From Membranipora membranacea (taxonomy: Eukaryota > Bryozoa > Gymnolaemata > Cheilostomatida > Membraniporidae), in NCBI GenBank assembly GCA_914767715.1, contig OU612069.1:25169387-25233386 (forward strand): a DNA stretch of 64,000 nt, written 5' to 3'. The translations under genes and the position numbers were made by a program. The notes beneath the pieces are model-generated. The model ran no database searches and was not told the DNA's origin. It was given only the letters and a program-made list of their open reading frames with translations. Below are positions 10,641 to 25,100 of the stretch, piece after piece (within the stretch, counting starts at the first letter, position 1; the number at the start of each line of letters is the position of its first letter).

Positions 10641-11676
10641 GTTTAACTCTTTCCTAAATGAACACTCTCAAAAAGTACTGTATATTGGGGAAGAATCATC
10701 TATACTTCCAATTAATATAGGGGTTCCACAAGGATCAATAATAGCACCAACTCTATTCTTGATTTATATTAACAACCTTTTGAAGCTTCCTGTAACACAA
10801 ATAATTCAAATTCCAAGTGTAATGAAGACCTAAATGTGATCAATGATTGGTGCTTTAATAATCGAATGGTAATTAACATTAATAAGTCGCACTTTCTGCT
10901 GCATGACATTCACGATGATGTATGTGGGTTTTTCTCCTTGTCATGTGGTGGGAGGGGGTTGTCACATAAACGTGAAACAAAGCTTTTAGGTTTCATTATG
11001 AATGACAGGCTAACATGGCATGACCATGTTTCCTATATCGGTAAAAAGCGAAGGCGAAGGCAGTTGCGCTACTAAAACTTTGTAAGCCTTTTCTTGACAA
11101 CAAAACAGCTATTATATTTTATCATCATTTTATTTTTTGCCACATCATAAGGGGTATCCATATTTACTACAATCTATCACCAAATTTTATACTAAAGGAC
11201 TTATTTTCCTCCAGAAGAGAGCCTTCTGGTGGATATGTAATATACAAAAGATCCCTAATCACCTGGTGCTAACTAACAAATTATCAAGGTCGTTACACCT
11301 TTTACCTTTGCCAGTGCTCAACATATATTTTACTAGCATTACTGGTCATCAATTGATGGACAAGAAATGTCCAACACTTTTGTTAGAACATTTTAATTTT
11401 TCGCGCAATTTCAATCTGAGAGACATGTTCAACCTACATCCAACTTCAAATAACTTTTTAGATAATATCATAGCATCTACTTTTAACAATATTCCATATA
11501 ATTTACGTTCGATAATCAATTTTAAATCATTCAAACTCATTTTTTCTGATTATCTTTTCCGTCATCTTGATTGAAAGTTTTTGCTTTTTTTCTTTCCATT
11601 TTTTTGTTTTCTTGGAATGCTGATTTTGTAAAACATTCTCATCAAATGAAATTTATGCCAATAAAGTTTTAAAAAA
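10641..11676 (+). mobile_element. 5'-truncated LINE (CR1/Jockey group), same family as the 22-26 kb and 46-48 kb copies
   Basis: Begins inside the reverse transcriptase palm with INIGVPQGSIIAPTLF, then LNVINDWCFNNRMVININ and ETKLLGFIMNDRLTW, followed by the C-terminal domain open at 11137-11574 (LSRSLHLLPLPVLNIYFTS...). The YADD segment is deleted and there are several frame breaks. The 3' end, near GCCAATAAAGTTTTAAAA at about 11650, resembles the 3' end of the 46-kb copy (GCCAATAAAAAAAG). Dead 5'-truncated insertion. Confidence 0.8.
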
Positions 11677-12890
11677 CACGATGTTGGGTGTTCTGAGTAT
11701 TGTCTGATTATTGACAGTGGACAGAAAACTCCAAAATTATGATACACAAATTCTTAACATTGGGGCGAAATCTTTGTTACTCTGATAATGATGGTACTTT
11801 ACTGAACAATAATATTCTGTCTTCCAATACTTAGGGATATCAGGAATTTAAATCGGATACGCTGTGAATGATAGTTTATTTTGATTTTCCTAGCAGATGA
11901 CTCACATTCACTGTTCTCAGATAAGCTTTATCAATATCAATTCGTTAACTTTTATTGTGCATTGTGTACAAAGATGATGAAGAGATATGATTGAAAACAT
12001 GGGGTTAAACTGTTCTTACCAAGATAATGATGGTACTTATCTGAACATTCCTGGAAAATGAAGGGTCTCAACTACCATAATAGAGAAATCACCTGACTAT
12101 CAATTTAATCTAAGTTGAGTGACTGTAGTACTGTGGTCATCATCCTTGAAAGAAGAGAAGTAAAATAAAAAATTGGAAGTCTCCTAATTGAATTTAGCGT
12201 TCATTGAAACAGTCACAATGATGAATGAATGTCGGAAAGAAAACCCGAAGCAATAATCCAAGTTGGCTTTAGGGATAATTGGTGATAAAAAATCATTTAA
12301 AGTAACAGGGCTCAGTGTATGGTTGTGATTGGAAGCCATGAGCAATATGAGATCTCAGCTTAGTGATTTTCCAGAAAGTTGTAGGAGATTAATGATCAGG
12401 CGAAAGAGCTGTATGCCTTGATAAAGCCTCAAACGCAAATGCTTTGTGATGTATTGATCGTTGAACAGGGCATGAACAAAGCCATTGATTGAATTAATGC
12501 TGTTGGTGAATTAACATGTTTAGAAATTACACATGAAAAGCTCTTATATCCTATGCAGTATTCCTTGAAGCCATGACTCTAACTTACTTCAATAAAATTA
12601 AATTTGAGCATCCTGATTATAAGCCAAGTTGAATAGATGGTATCGCAATCAACCTCTGAGTGATGAATGTTGCCATGCTGTGCAAAATTTCCTCATCAAT
12701 ATTGATAAGCAATAGGGGAAATATGCCGATTAGTCATAATCACTCAATTGTCAATGTTATCTTCATCATGATAAGAGTATTGTATTTTCAAAATGATTGA
12801 TAATGCTTGTTTATTGTTTAATTGGTTTTATCAGTTAGTTAAGCTATGGTAGTAAATCTGTAACATCACTAAGTTGGCTTTTTGCTTGCC
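11677..12890. other. Intergenic stretch with one diffuse direct repeat
   Basis: No coding potential seen. The phrase GATAATGATGGTACTT with similar flanks occurs at about 11780 and 12025 (direct repeat of about 60 bp, 245 bp apart). Promoter and 5' UTR exons of the transporter gene should lie here, since its first coding exon has an upstream acceptor, but I cannot place them. Confidence 0.4.
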
Positions 12891-12907
12891 GCAGACATAC
12901 TTTGAAA

Positions 12908-13188
12908 ATGGGGATTATACAATGCTGCAAATCCAGAAGCAACACCTCCCAGCATGAGGCCACTGAAGATGAACCTCTGATTCAACCAAGCGATGGCAAC
13001 TTCAATAGCTATAGTCGCCGTCAGAAGCTGGCAATAGCTGGGTTAATTTTGAGTGACTTTCTTAGATGCATTGCTTTTCGCTCATTGGCAATCTGGTTAC
13101 CACTGAACCTCCGAGTTCACGCCTCTCTGTTTGCAACAGAAGTACAAATCAACCCTGATGATTATCTCAACCTGAATATTCCTAAAAG
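12908..13188 (+). CDS. SLC15-like gene exon 1: N-terminal tail and TM1
   Basis: Starts at ATG 12908 (MGIIQCCKS), 15 nt after a TTGCCGCAG acceptor, so a non-coding exon probably precedes it. Gly2 and Cys6/Cys7 suggest possible N-myristoylation or palmitoylation. Residues DEPLIQ are a possible dileucine-type signal. TM1 spans about 38-60. Ends phase 2 at a GTAATG donor. Confidence 0.78.
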
Positions 13189-16100
13189 GTAATGAAAGAG
13201 TTAATTACTTGATGGATGAAGAGTGCACATGTTGATATAGCTTATTTTGTATAATACATTTGCTCATGCGTTTTCTTCTAGTATGAAGTATAATATCAAA
13301 TTATTGTTTTTATGAAGGCTCCATGCTGGTCTCACTTTAGTTGCAATACATTAATGGGTTTAGTCACTTAAATTTGCAATCCAAACTGAAAAATTTCTTT
13401 TGCATACACTTGATATTTGCCCACTATAGTGCTTCACAGATGGATGGTGCACATGGAAATTCATGAAGCTTGTTGAATAGCTCAAGATCAATTTCCTAAG
13501 CTATCTTTATTGCTACCATGAAAGCTGTCATCACAAAAGCCAATACTTCCATCAGACTGAAGTAGCGTTACGTTGTGACAAGTCATGTGACTTTCAGGGA
13601 GCCATCAAATCAAGCAAATAAGAAAATCGAGAGAAGGATTTTTTATCTGGCCATATCTCAGGAAGTTATGCGCATCCATCATCAAAACTCTACATTATGT
13701 AATTTGAGACATTGATGGATATATTGTGAAAGTAAGACAGTCATTGACCAATTAGCCCAGAAGTTATGAATGAAAATCCATGCAGAGAAGCATGATCGTT
13801 CTACGATAGTTTATTGAGCAAAGGAACTAGAAATTGAAAGTTCAGCATCCCATTGTACTGTCTTTAAAACATAAATATTCAATTTTAGCTTCAATTTGGT
13901 GCCGATTGCATCAGAGTGTGTGCAAAGTTTATGTGCAGTTGCATTTGGACTGGTCTCTGATGCTTGTGTACGTAAAACAAGGATGTTACTCATAGGAACC
14001 GTGGCCATGTGGATTTGGTGAGTTACTAGATACCACGACAGCTCTCTTATGCATATATCATTGATGGGACAGTATATAATGTGGTGCTTAGGCCTGTCAT
14101 CATTGAGTCTACAACCGCCCAACGATCTACGGAAGCTAAAATTATGAGTTTACAGAATCCAAACACCATAACCTCCTGTTAATTCGATAGCATTATCTCA
14201 TGGTATATTTGGCTAGGCTAGGGTGTGATAGATGCTCTTAAGTATTTACTCTAACATTGTTGAGGTTACCAGGCTGTTGCTACTTGGACGTGGATCAGCG
14301 TATCTGATAGGCTCAAAAGCAACCTAGATTTCCACTTGCGATTTGCACAATAATCTGAGCCCGTCTATATATATGAGCTTGGTGTATCATAATTAGATCA
14401 GTTGAAGATAAGTGAAGATTGAATGCACTGTCTTAGAATGCCCCAATTTATTTCTTTTGTATGGAGTACCGTCTGTAAAAGAATGAGTTGATGAGTTGAT
14501 GATGGGTTCATTTTTACTGTGTGCATGGTGGATTCCCATTTTTGTCAAGTCAACTTTTTTGTTTATATGGTGAATAATGGTATTTACCTGGTGACTTTTG
14601 ATATTCCGTATGCCAACTTTTATGTTTGTTAGGTAGACTTTAATGTTTAGTGTGTGAATTATCATGTTAAGTAGGTGAAATTTCAAATTTAGTAAGGGAA
14701 CTTTCATGTTTAGTAAGTGAGTTATACTGTTCTGCTGGTCAACTGTAAATGTTTTTTGTGCATCATGTTGGATAGGTGGACTTTCATTTTTACTGGGTGG
14801 ACTTTCATTCGTTCGATCGTTAGATTTCTGTTATAGGACATTACGAGGAAATAGCATTAATTGTGTTCTCATTGCAGTTGCCTGTGATCCCCATCCAACA
14901 AAGCTTGACTCCTGAAAGTCCACCCGGTAAAATGAAAGACTTGTCAAAGGTTATTTAGGCTTTGAATAATCACATTGGAATTGGTTCCTATTCAAAGCAT
15001 CAACACATAAATGGGAATTACGTCCCCTGATTAAGATCAGTAGAGCGGCTCTCTCACCCAAAGTCGAACTCAAAAACATGCATATTGTTGTATTATTTTG
15101 TTAATTATTCATGTTGATGGCATTAGGCTTCAAACAGGACAACCATATCTTGGCAAGATCAAAACAACGATACAGGTTCATCAAATGAACTTTGTTTTGC
15201 ACACTGTCTGAGTGTGAATTTTCACGGGGTCTAATTCACCACACTGGGCCTCACAAGGACTGTTTGTGACTGATATTAGACACCGCTTCTTGGCCTATTG
15301 GCTAAGATCAAAGTGTCACTGCCAATGGCCGATTAGTGCCAGTTCAGTTTTGGTAGCTTGCTGCACACCCATGATTAGGAGGTCTTTTATGGCCTCACCT
15401 CTAGGATGCATTCTAGTGTTCAAGGATGTATCACATTCTCAGTATGAGGATTTAGGGCACCTTTCGTCCCTCTTTAGGGGCAGCTTAATCTTACTAAACA
15501 GCAAGACACCGCTTCTCGGCTAAGATCAAAGTGTCACTGCCAATGGCTGATAAGTGCCTGTTTCAGTTTCTGGCTGCTTGCTGCGCGCTTATAAACAGGA
15601 GGTCCACCATGGCCTCACCCCTAGGTACATTCCAGTTTACTAAGATGTCCCACACTCTCAGAACAAGGACTTTGGGCAACTTGCACCCCTCTTTAGGGGC
15701 AGCCCACCCTCTGTTTTGTCATAAACAGGGGAATATTATACACAGTTACTTTAAATTATCGCTTCTTGGCCTATTGGCTAAGATCAAAATGTAGTATCTG
15801 TTCTAATATTTGGAACGTATAGAGTACAATTGCGCTACAGCCAGTAGCGTGATTAATTTGATTGACAGCTTAGCGGAGAGGTTGGAATAATGCCTCAAAG
15901 CGATATAGCTGTCAGGATGATCCTCTTTATTGTCTAGTGTTAGCGCAGTGCTATACTTGATTGATGCTTTGTGGCCGAGGTACCTTCCGGCAAGGTGTGA
16001 CAACCTTGGGCAGACTGGGTGGAGTGGGTGTTTAGTCAGCACCATTGCACACTCCAACCTTAAATTTTTGCCTTTTTTAAGACATTCACGTCTCAGTACG

Positions 16101-19100
16101 TTGGGACTGGGTGGCCAGCTAAGTCCCTGCTTCTTTCATAAGCAGGAGTTACTTTTGATGGTTGGCTTCTGGCTAAGATCAAGCTGTCACTGCTAATGCT
16201 TGCTGCACACTCCAGTACAGGCCTCACCTCTAGGATGCATCCCAATTTTTTTTTGGTTTTTCACACAATAGAAATGAGGAGTTTGAGAATCTTGTGACCT
16301 TCTATGGAGGCAGCCCAACCTCCAAAATAAAATTTGAAATTGTCAGTCATCCTCAAAGAATTTCACTGTCAAGCAGGTTGGCTTTTGAAAGAAAGGTCAA
16401 TCGGCTCTCTAGGCTGAGAGACAAATCTTCCAAGGGCACACTGCAATCGCTAGCTAACTCGCATTCCCTTGACAAAATTATATTATACAGAAAAAAGTAA
16501 AATTACTTGACCCTAACTTAAGTTATGTCATATTTAACACACGCGAGAATATTGACTAAAATATAGTGATATACAGAGCGACTTTGTTACCAAACTTAGA
16601 TAGTCAGGTTGGCGTTTCAACCGGATGCGGACAAATGTCTACTGAGCCGCAAGAATGTGAAGGGCAGGAATTATGACCGTATTTATATTATGCAGCTTCC
16701 TCTTTAGTAAGAGCACTTTTTACATCGCTACTACTCTCACATCACTATCTAACTACAATTATTAACCCTAGAAGAATGTTATGGTGCTCTCACAAAAACC
16801 TCTCTGTTAGACAGAACAGCTTTTCATTTCCTGTTTAAGGCACCCCAGAACATCGACAAAATAATGGTCTATAAAGCCTCTTTGTTATCAAAACTTTGAT
16901 AATCAGGACAACGTTTCAACCAGAAACTCGGCAAAAATGGGGATTGAACCCATATCGCCCTCTTCAACTGCCTACTGAGCCACGGGAACAATGTTTGTGA
17001 AGGGCAGGAAAATTAATGAGATGATATTTGGATCTCTTAAAGTTTGTGTATGGTATTAGATTTTTCTAGGTGTGCTGTTACCGACTCACCACAAATTCTC
17101 ATGCAGACAGCGATTGCCTGAACACACACTAGCGGCAGATAAAGTTGTCCCATGGCTCACCAAAGTGTTGGCAACAAAAACAAATTTCGAATCAGTCATT
17201 GAGAGTGGCTGTTGGAAAAAAATGGAATCTCTTTGGATGCACAAACACCACTAATCATACAAAATTACTCCTTCTCTCCGATGATCTTGCTGAAAAAGGG
17301 TTTAACAGCGAACAAAAATCTTGATATTAGAACATTGAAAATAAAAACCTCACTGTCATAAATTATACAGCACCTCATGTCCCATATAACCTTGTCGAGT
17401 GCCACAACAAGATGCCGAAGTCGGCAGCCAGGACAGCATTTCATGTCCTGTTTAAGGCACGCCAGAACATCAACAAAATACTGGTCTATAAAGCTTTCTT
17501 CGTTATCAAAACTAAGACAATCAGGAGGGCGTTTCAACCAAAAACTCGGAAAAAAATTTCATGTCAGAAAGGATAACAGCCCTGCTTATGACAAAACAGA
17601 GGGTGGGCTGCCCCTAAAGAGGGACGCAAGTTGCCCTGAGTCCTCATACTGAGAGTGTGATACATCCTAGTAAACTAGAATGCATCCTAGGGGTGAGGCC
17701 ATGGTGGACCTAATAATCATAAGTGTGCAGCAAGCTGCCAGAAACTGAAACATGCACTAATCAGCCATAGGCAGTGACACTTTTATCTTAGCCAATAGGC
17801 CGAGAAGAAGAACAGTATACGTGTTATGCATGGTGATTGGTGTGCAATACAAAGTCCATCAGATAAACCTGTATTGGAAGCCTAATGCCATCAACATTAC
17901 CAATTACCAAATACAACATAATGTATGTTTTGGAGTTCGATTTAGGGTGCGAGAGTCGCCATACTGATCTTGTATTCAGGGGGCGTAATTCCCATTTATA
18001 TGTTGATGCGTTGAACCAAAACCAATTCCATTGTGATTATTCAAAGCCTTATAAGCTTTGACAGGACTCAAGTATCTCGATTAGCTTTATTTAATGAGGA
18101 TCACACAGGCTACCACATTGAAAACACAGCCTCATTGATGCTATTTCTCGTAATGTCCTATAACAGAGAAATATGGACAAATTAAAGTCCACTCTGTAAA
18201 AGTGAAAGTCCACCTATCAAACATGATGCACAAAAGCATTTACAGTTGACCAGCAAAACAGTATAATTCACCTACTAAATATGTAAGTTCATCTACTAAA
18301 CATGAAAGTTCACCCACTAAACATGGGAATTCAAACATTAAACACGAAAGTCTACCTAAAAAACATGAAGATTGGCATACTGAACATCAAAATCAACCAG
18401 GTAAACACCATTATTCAAAATATAAACATAAAAGTTGACATGGCAAAAATGGAAATCAACCATGCAAACATTTAAGTCTGCATATTAGAGATGTACCCAT
18501 CCATTCTTTGACCAATTATTTTACAGATGGCACTCCATACTTTTGTTACTAAGTAGGAGTAGGAGTAGGAGTAGGAGTAGGAGTAGGAGTAGGAGTAGGA
18601 GTAGGAGTAGGAGTATGAGTAGGAGTAGGAGTAGGAGTAGGAGTAGGAGTAGGAGTAGGAGTAGGAGTAGGAGTAGGAGGTAGCTCAGTTGGTTAGAGAG
18701 CCGGACTTCAACATGCAAGTGTTGAAGGTCGTGGGTTCGAATCCCACTGCATTCTATCATCTACTGGGGATTGGTTGGCCCCCAGGTGTGCTCTGACCTG
18801 CCTGCAAACAGAGAGCAAATTGGCGTAGATAATGCGGCCTCGCCTATATAAGGCACAAATATTTCGCCGCCCATGCCTCGGGATGGGCAAGTGATAAGAC
18901 ATCCGATTTTAATCATTTTAATCAACCTTTTTTTAATCAAGTTACTAGGTTTGAAAATCGAACTAAATTTTGGATAATACAAAGGGACAGGATAGAAATT
19001 GTCTCGGCCTAAGCACTTAATCAGGTCATACAATGTATCGGTCTGACTATTTATTTCCCCTTTATCAGCTTCACATACATAGCCGGAGCGATGTTAGAAG

Positions 19101-22100
19101 CTGGTAATAAACTAAACTGCACACCGAATGGGACGCTAGATGGAAAGCAGTATCCACACTGTGAATTGAATGACCTCATCTCGACTGGGAGATTGGAAGG
19201 AAAAGACATATTGATGGTATACATGTCTGTCATACTAATGCTTTCTTGCTTCAAGTCTATGTTAATCACAGCAATACCAGCGTTAGCTGGGGACCAGGTA
19301 AGCATGTATTCTGTTGTAGTATTCCTTCACACGGAAAAAAAAACCCAGGCACTCTACAGAGTCCTAATGTGAACCTCCTCCCTCTATTGTAAACTGACCT
19401 CCTATTGCAAACTTTACAACACTGCACCATATCTGTTGTTGATTATGACAGTGAGAGAAAATCCCTTCCAGATGCTCATTTTCCTGTAATTTTAGATTTT
19501 ATTATTATTTCCAGATAAAAGAAAGAGAGGCATTGAAACCACTATATACAAGTTATTTTTGGTTTTGGATTCTTGGAGACACGGCAGCAATCATATTTTG
19601 TAGCAGCGTAGGACCTGTCGGCTTCTCCTATGTTGCTAATGAAATCTCTCATCAAGCAAAAGACCTTCAAGCTGAATTCCGCAATATGTTTGTATACATT
19701 GCTGGTATGACCTTGGTAGCATCAACACTTAGCACATTGGTGATGTTTTCAGGTAAGTTGGATGATCAACCATTACTTTGTCAATCACATGACATGTACA
19801 GAAATCTTTTTGCGATCACTTTACTGCGCTTCACATCACAAATGCAAGCATAAAATTGTTGAACAATGTTGCTCCAACACAAGCATCTAAATTGAAAGAA
19901 ATTGTTATCTGTTTTAGTCATTTACTCCAGGTCTGTGAGAGAACCTCGATCGGATACAAGTGTCATCGTGGACACTTTTGGTATTTGGAAACAAGCCTTG
20001 AAAAGAAGAGAGTGAGTAGACCTGTTTGGATGTACTATTTTTTCAATTGGCTGATCAAAGCACCTTTTAGGTTCTGCATTGTCAGCTCTCTGACGAGCCT
20101 AGATCAAGTTTGACCCAATTTGCCTGCATTTGTAGCCGGAGTTAGCAGCAATCAGAGACTTGCTCTGCTGACAAACCCAGCTTTTGTAGGAACTTCATTT
20201 GAACACATTATAAGTAAGTGATGTATTGTTTTGCTTGGATCGCAGACATCAACAACTCTAGTCTCACAAATCGTTAGGAATTTGCAAAAAATGAACCGCA
20301 TCGTAATCCTTGCTCACAGATTCTTACATGGAAAATATATGATTAAGCAGAATCTCCCAAACAGAATCCAGGCTGCTTAGCCTATATCTTCATTAAATCT
20401 ATCGAGCAAGGCAAGCTGCCAGCTGAATGGAAGAATCCAAATGCTAAGCATATACAAAAAGTTAAGTAAGCACAGCTCAAACAACTACCGCCCGATTTCA
20501 CTCACAAGCATCTCCGGCAAACTACTAAAGCATATTTTTCTCTTACCTCAATGATTACCAAGATAGCTGGAGTTCCTCTATAGGAGAGGGGCGACTAATA
20601 CGCCATTTCCGGGTTAACCCCCAATTAGTTAGAAAAAACATACCGTAAATTGCTGGAGGACACCGTGGGCGGTGCATGTACGTTACAGGAGGAAATTCGG
20701 CCTCGATATTTTAGAAAAGGCGGAAAATGTTGCACCAAAGGAGAGGAGTTTATTACGGAACTCCCTTTCGCCAAATACACAGCCCAATAAAGTATCAGTT
20801 TTTTTCAATATAACTTAAGTAGGCATCTGATTTCCACCTGGCGTGAACATGTATCTGAGCTGCGGTCCATCCTCCTCTCTTTCTAACCCAAGAAGCCCCT
20901 CCATGACGGAAACAGTGCGGTCTGAGCTTTCACTTAACCCTGCTCGACCATACTATAATATTTTCCTAAACTCCTGGGCGGAAATATCAAAGAGTGGCGA
21001 CTCAGGAGTTTATGCCCAAACAAATCCAGGTATTGCTGTAGCAACAGCACTGGTTTCAAGGGTACGCCTGAGTTGTCAACAAGTTCCACCCCAGCCTCTG
21101 TCTTAGAGTGTTTGAACGACCTCAGAGTTAAATGACAAGAGGTTTTATCCTGTGACCAATGCACATCTCCGAACAGAAGGGCATGGGAGCTAGCTGTGGT
21201 GCAAAACTCTGATGGTCGAAGAAGCCCGTAAAAAGTTACTGCCTTCATGCAGCGAAATTGGCACGGAACTCTAGTAGCAAGTATTTCAGCTGCCCTGTTA
21301 AGTCTGAACAGATGACCGGAAGACACTGCAGTTTTTGTGCCTGCTGTAGACTCATTCCTAACCCCTTCAGCATCATCTTGAGTCTGTCTGAGTCCAGGGT
21401 TACTTTTAGGTCTAACTTGCGAAAAGAATGGAGCAGGGCGGAGATGTGAGTCAGTACTGTGCTGTAAAGAAAGCCCTCATTCTTCAGATGTGCAATCCAC
21501 AATTTCACAGAAGATTTACAGGCTTCTTTCTGGTAAGAAAGGCCCATGCCATCACATAACTTGAATTTGTTGAAATAGTTTTCATAAATCTTTGCAGACG
21601 CCGGGCATACTGACGCACCGATCAGTCTGTCCAATTCATCTTCAAATTCTACAAAAAGAAGAAGAAAGAATTGAATGTATCATTAAAAATGTACAGATAC
21701 CTAATTTATAAAGTGGAGATGAAAATGATTTTACTCTCGCCGCGGGTGAAGAAATGCCCTGCTGACAAGGGATGACTAATACGTCATTGCGATAACTGTC
21801 TGTTAGATCCATGTAATGAAACCCGAGTTGATTGGGTTGATATGGTGGGGGATGACTATTGGATCTGATCTCATAGCAGGATATGTATGCGGCCCGAAAT
21901 TTCTCTATTTTGTCTCCTGATAAAAGATTTGGACCGATATTATGCACACCTTTCACATGGAATGCGGTGAGGTGAATATTCCAGTTCAGGCAGAGCTTTG
22001 CAATGTGGCGAAGCATGCTACAAAGAGCAGGTTCCTTATTGTATAGCTTGTTGGTAACGGCCACCAGGGCCATATTTTCGGTGGACACTCGAATGGAACA

Positions 22101-25100
22101 GTTGGCCACACATTTCTGAAGCAACAGGAGAGCAATCACTATGGGGTGCAGTTCCAGCACTGCTATTCGGTTGGAATGAGATAATATGGGACTTAATGCA
22201 CATTTGCGATAATGCGCAAAGCCCGTTTTTGCAACAAAAATAATCTATTGAGGGCATTATTGCAGGACAAGTTGCCAATGATATGGATACCATATATAAG
22301 GTGACAATAGATAAACTGGAAGTTAAATGTGCGGGCACTTGCTATGTCCAGGAAGTATTACAAATTTTGAAGTAGGTAAACATTCCGTTGTACCTTTTTA
22401 TATACATACTCTAGATCAGGGGTGCCCAACCTTTTCTCTCGCATGAACCATTTCAAAAATCAATTAAACCAAATGAGCTGACCACGTCGCGTGTAGACAA
22501 CATGGAAACAGTCAGTGATATATATGTATCATATTCATTCATGTATAAGTGTTGGCAAAAATTCCAATTTTTCAGGCAATTTCTGGTCATATAAGGCGCC
22601 CTGGAGTTTTGTAAGCATATTAAGCATTTTGCAAATTTTTGTAAGCATTTTGGAAAATTTAGGTTGGCAAGTCTGCAAGAAGACAACTCTACACACATAT
22701 TACAATGCAGGCACCCAGTACAATGAACTTGTATACACTATACATACATTTAATGTACATTGTACATGCATGAATTGAATGCATGAAATTCGCGCCAAAA
22801 AGCGCATGAAATTTGCAAATATTAAAATGAGCCACCCAAAAAGCCAAAATGAGCCGAGGTGGCTCATGAGCCATAGGTTGGGCACCCCTGCTCTAGATGA
22901 TCCTGCCATGAAAGTGAGTCATTCAACACAAAACCCAGAAGCCTTGTAGTTCTCTGTCTGTTTAGTTTTTCATGCCCTATGTACAGTTCCAGGTCATAAA
23001 GCGTATCTGAGATATTGAGTAGCATGTAATGAGATTTCTGTACATTTATAACCATCCGGTTACGATTGCACCAATCCAAAATGCCACTTAAATCTTCAGA
23101 TGCCTTTGCCTTTAGTTGCTGAAGGTGTTTATTAGATGACAGGAACACTGTATCATCAGCATATGCATAAAAATGATGATGAGTCTGATTTTGATGAAGT
23201 TAATAAATCATTTATGAAGATGAGAAACAAAGTTGGTGCTAGGATTGAACCTTGAGGGACCCCTATTTTGATAGGCAATCTACAAGATTCAATATTATTG
23301 AGTTTAACAAACTGCCTTCTGTCTGTCAGAAAGATGTCAAGAAGTTTTAACATATTTCCTCCGATGCCGCAAGCCTTCAACTTATTGTGTAGTAAAACAT
23401 GCGATACTCATTCAAATGCCTTTTTAAAATCCAGAAAAAGTAATGTCATAACATGTCCATTAATTTTCTCCACCAAAGAGTCTGAGATAATTTTAAATAA
23501 ACTTTCTGAACAAGAATGGCCTTTTCTAAATCCACATTGAAGCTCATGGATGATTTTGTTCTTAGTGAGATATTCTTGCGTATGGTGATTTATGTGTTTC
23601 TCAAATATTTTATATATATCCCCAGATTTATGTATGGGTGAAACTCGAGCTAGTTTCCATGTTGAAGGGAACTGTCCTTTGCTTAAAACCCTGTTAAACA
23701 TATCGGTGACAATATCCACAATCTGAGGCCAAACAAGCTTCAACATCTTCACTGTAATTCTGTCAGGTCCTGTACTTTCACTATCAGGAATGTGGAACAA
23801 TATTCTTGTACATGTGAAAGGGGTGAATTGTGGTATGTCTCTCAAGTTATGTTCGGATACGGGAAATGTCATCTCATCCGTTACAACAAGGTTCTTTGTG
23901 ATTGATTTTGCAATGGATGTGAAATGGCTGTAAAATTGATCTATACTCAAATTTGTCGCAGGGAAAGTCTCCTTCTTTTTATTCTTTAATACATCCCAAA
24001 CAGGTATTGTATTACCTTTAGACTCTTTAATAGTATTAGAAACAGCTCTTTTCTTCTTTTGTCTGATCATATTAGTGACATAATCTCGCTGTTTTTTATA
24101 TCCTTCCCAATCACCGTTTTATTGATCTCTGATTTTGATGTTCATTTTTACCTCATCATCCAACCATTTTGGAAGATTATGCATTCTTACAAAACAAGTC
24201 TTCTCAAACACGAGTTTTGATATAAATGATGATTCAAATGGCTATAGAACTTCTCAAACATTGAGTCTATTGATCTTTCATATAGCACGTAACCAAAATT
24301 TTCCCTTGAGAATGTGTTAAAAATGTTTTCAGGTGTTGCAAATGAATAATCCAAAAATGTTACCTTGCATCTTTGTTTAGATATTTTAACATTTCTATCA
24401 ATCTCTCTTGAAGCTACTATCATGAAATGATCACTCAGTGAATATTTGATGACACCAGATTTAGCAATATTGTCACTTTTACTTGAATAGATGTGGTCAA
24501 TTAGTGTCCTTGATGAATTAGTTATGCGAGTTGGTTCAGATATAAGTTGCTTCAACATTAGTGGAGAGGTAACATTATCTAACCACCTGTTTTTCGAAGC
24601 TGGATTCAGCAAATCAATATTGAAATCACCAAATATTATAATTTCATTGTTCAAACCATAACAACGCTCGACAAACTCTGAAAAGTCTGTGTTCCATGAT
24701 GCTTTTGATTGGGGAGGTCTATATAAACCAAAAAACTCTTTTGGCTTCTGGGTCTGACCTTGACTGTTATACTCTCATCCATGTAAAGATCTAAATTTTC
24801 CAGATGTTCAATGACCAGTGAATCATGGACATAGCAGAGTAATCCCCCAGCATTGTTACAGAGCCTATCCCTTCTTATCACCGTATATCCTGGTACCTCA
24901 TATAGGCAGCTGTCATCATTTTCATTCAAAAATGTTTCAGCCAAACACAGTATACTAAATTTGTGATCACTAAGAATTAAACGAACCTCTTCCAGTTTGC
25001 TTGCCAATCCACGGATATTAAGATATGAGCTATGAAAATTTGTTGCCATCATAGAAGTTTTTCAAAATGGCATTTAAGTTTATGTGAGTCTATAATCATA

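Noticed and set aside
15758-15950. Complete U2 snRNA gene
   Set aside because: Match to U2 ends after about 48 nt; no Sm site or 3' stem-loops.
18677-18755. Functional tRNA gene after the GGAGTA repeat
   Set aside because: The 5' acceptor strand is missing, and the same head-plus-body recurs at 32.7 kb, which identifies a SINE.
18521-18760. 79-codon Leu-rich open frame on the minus strand
   Set aside because: Produced by translating the GGAGTA microsatellite and the adjoining SINE.
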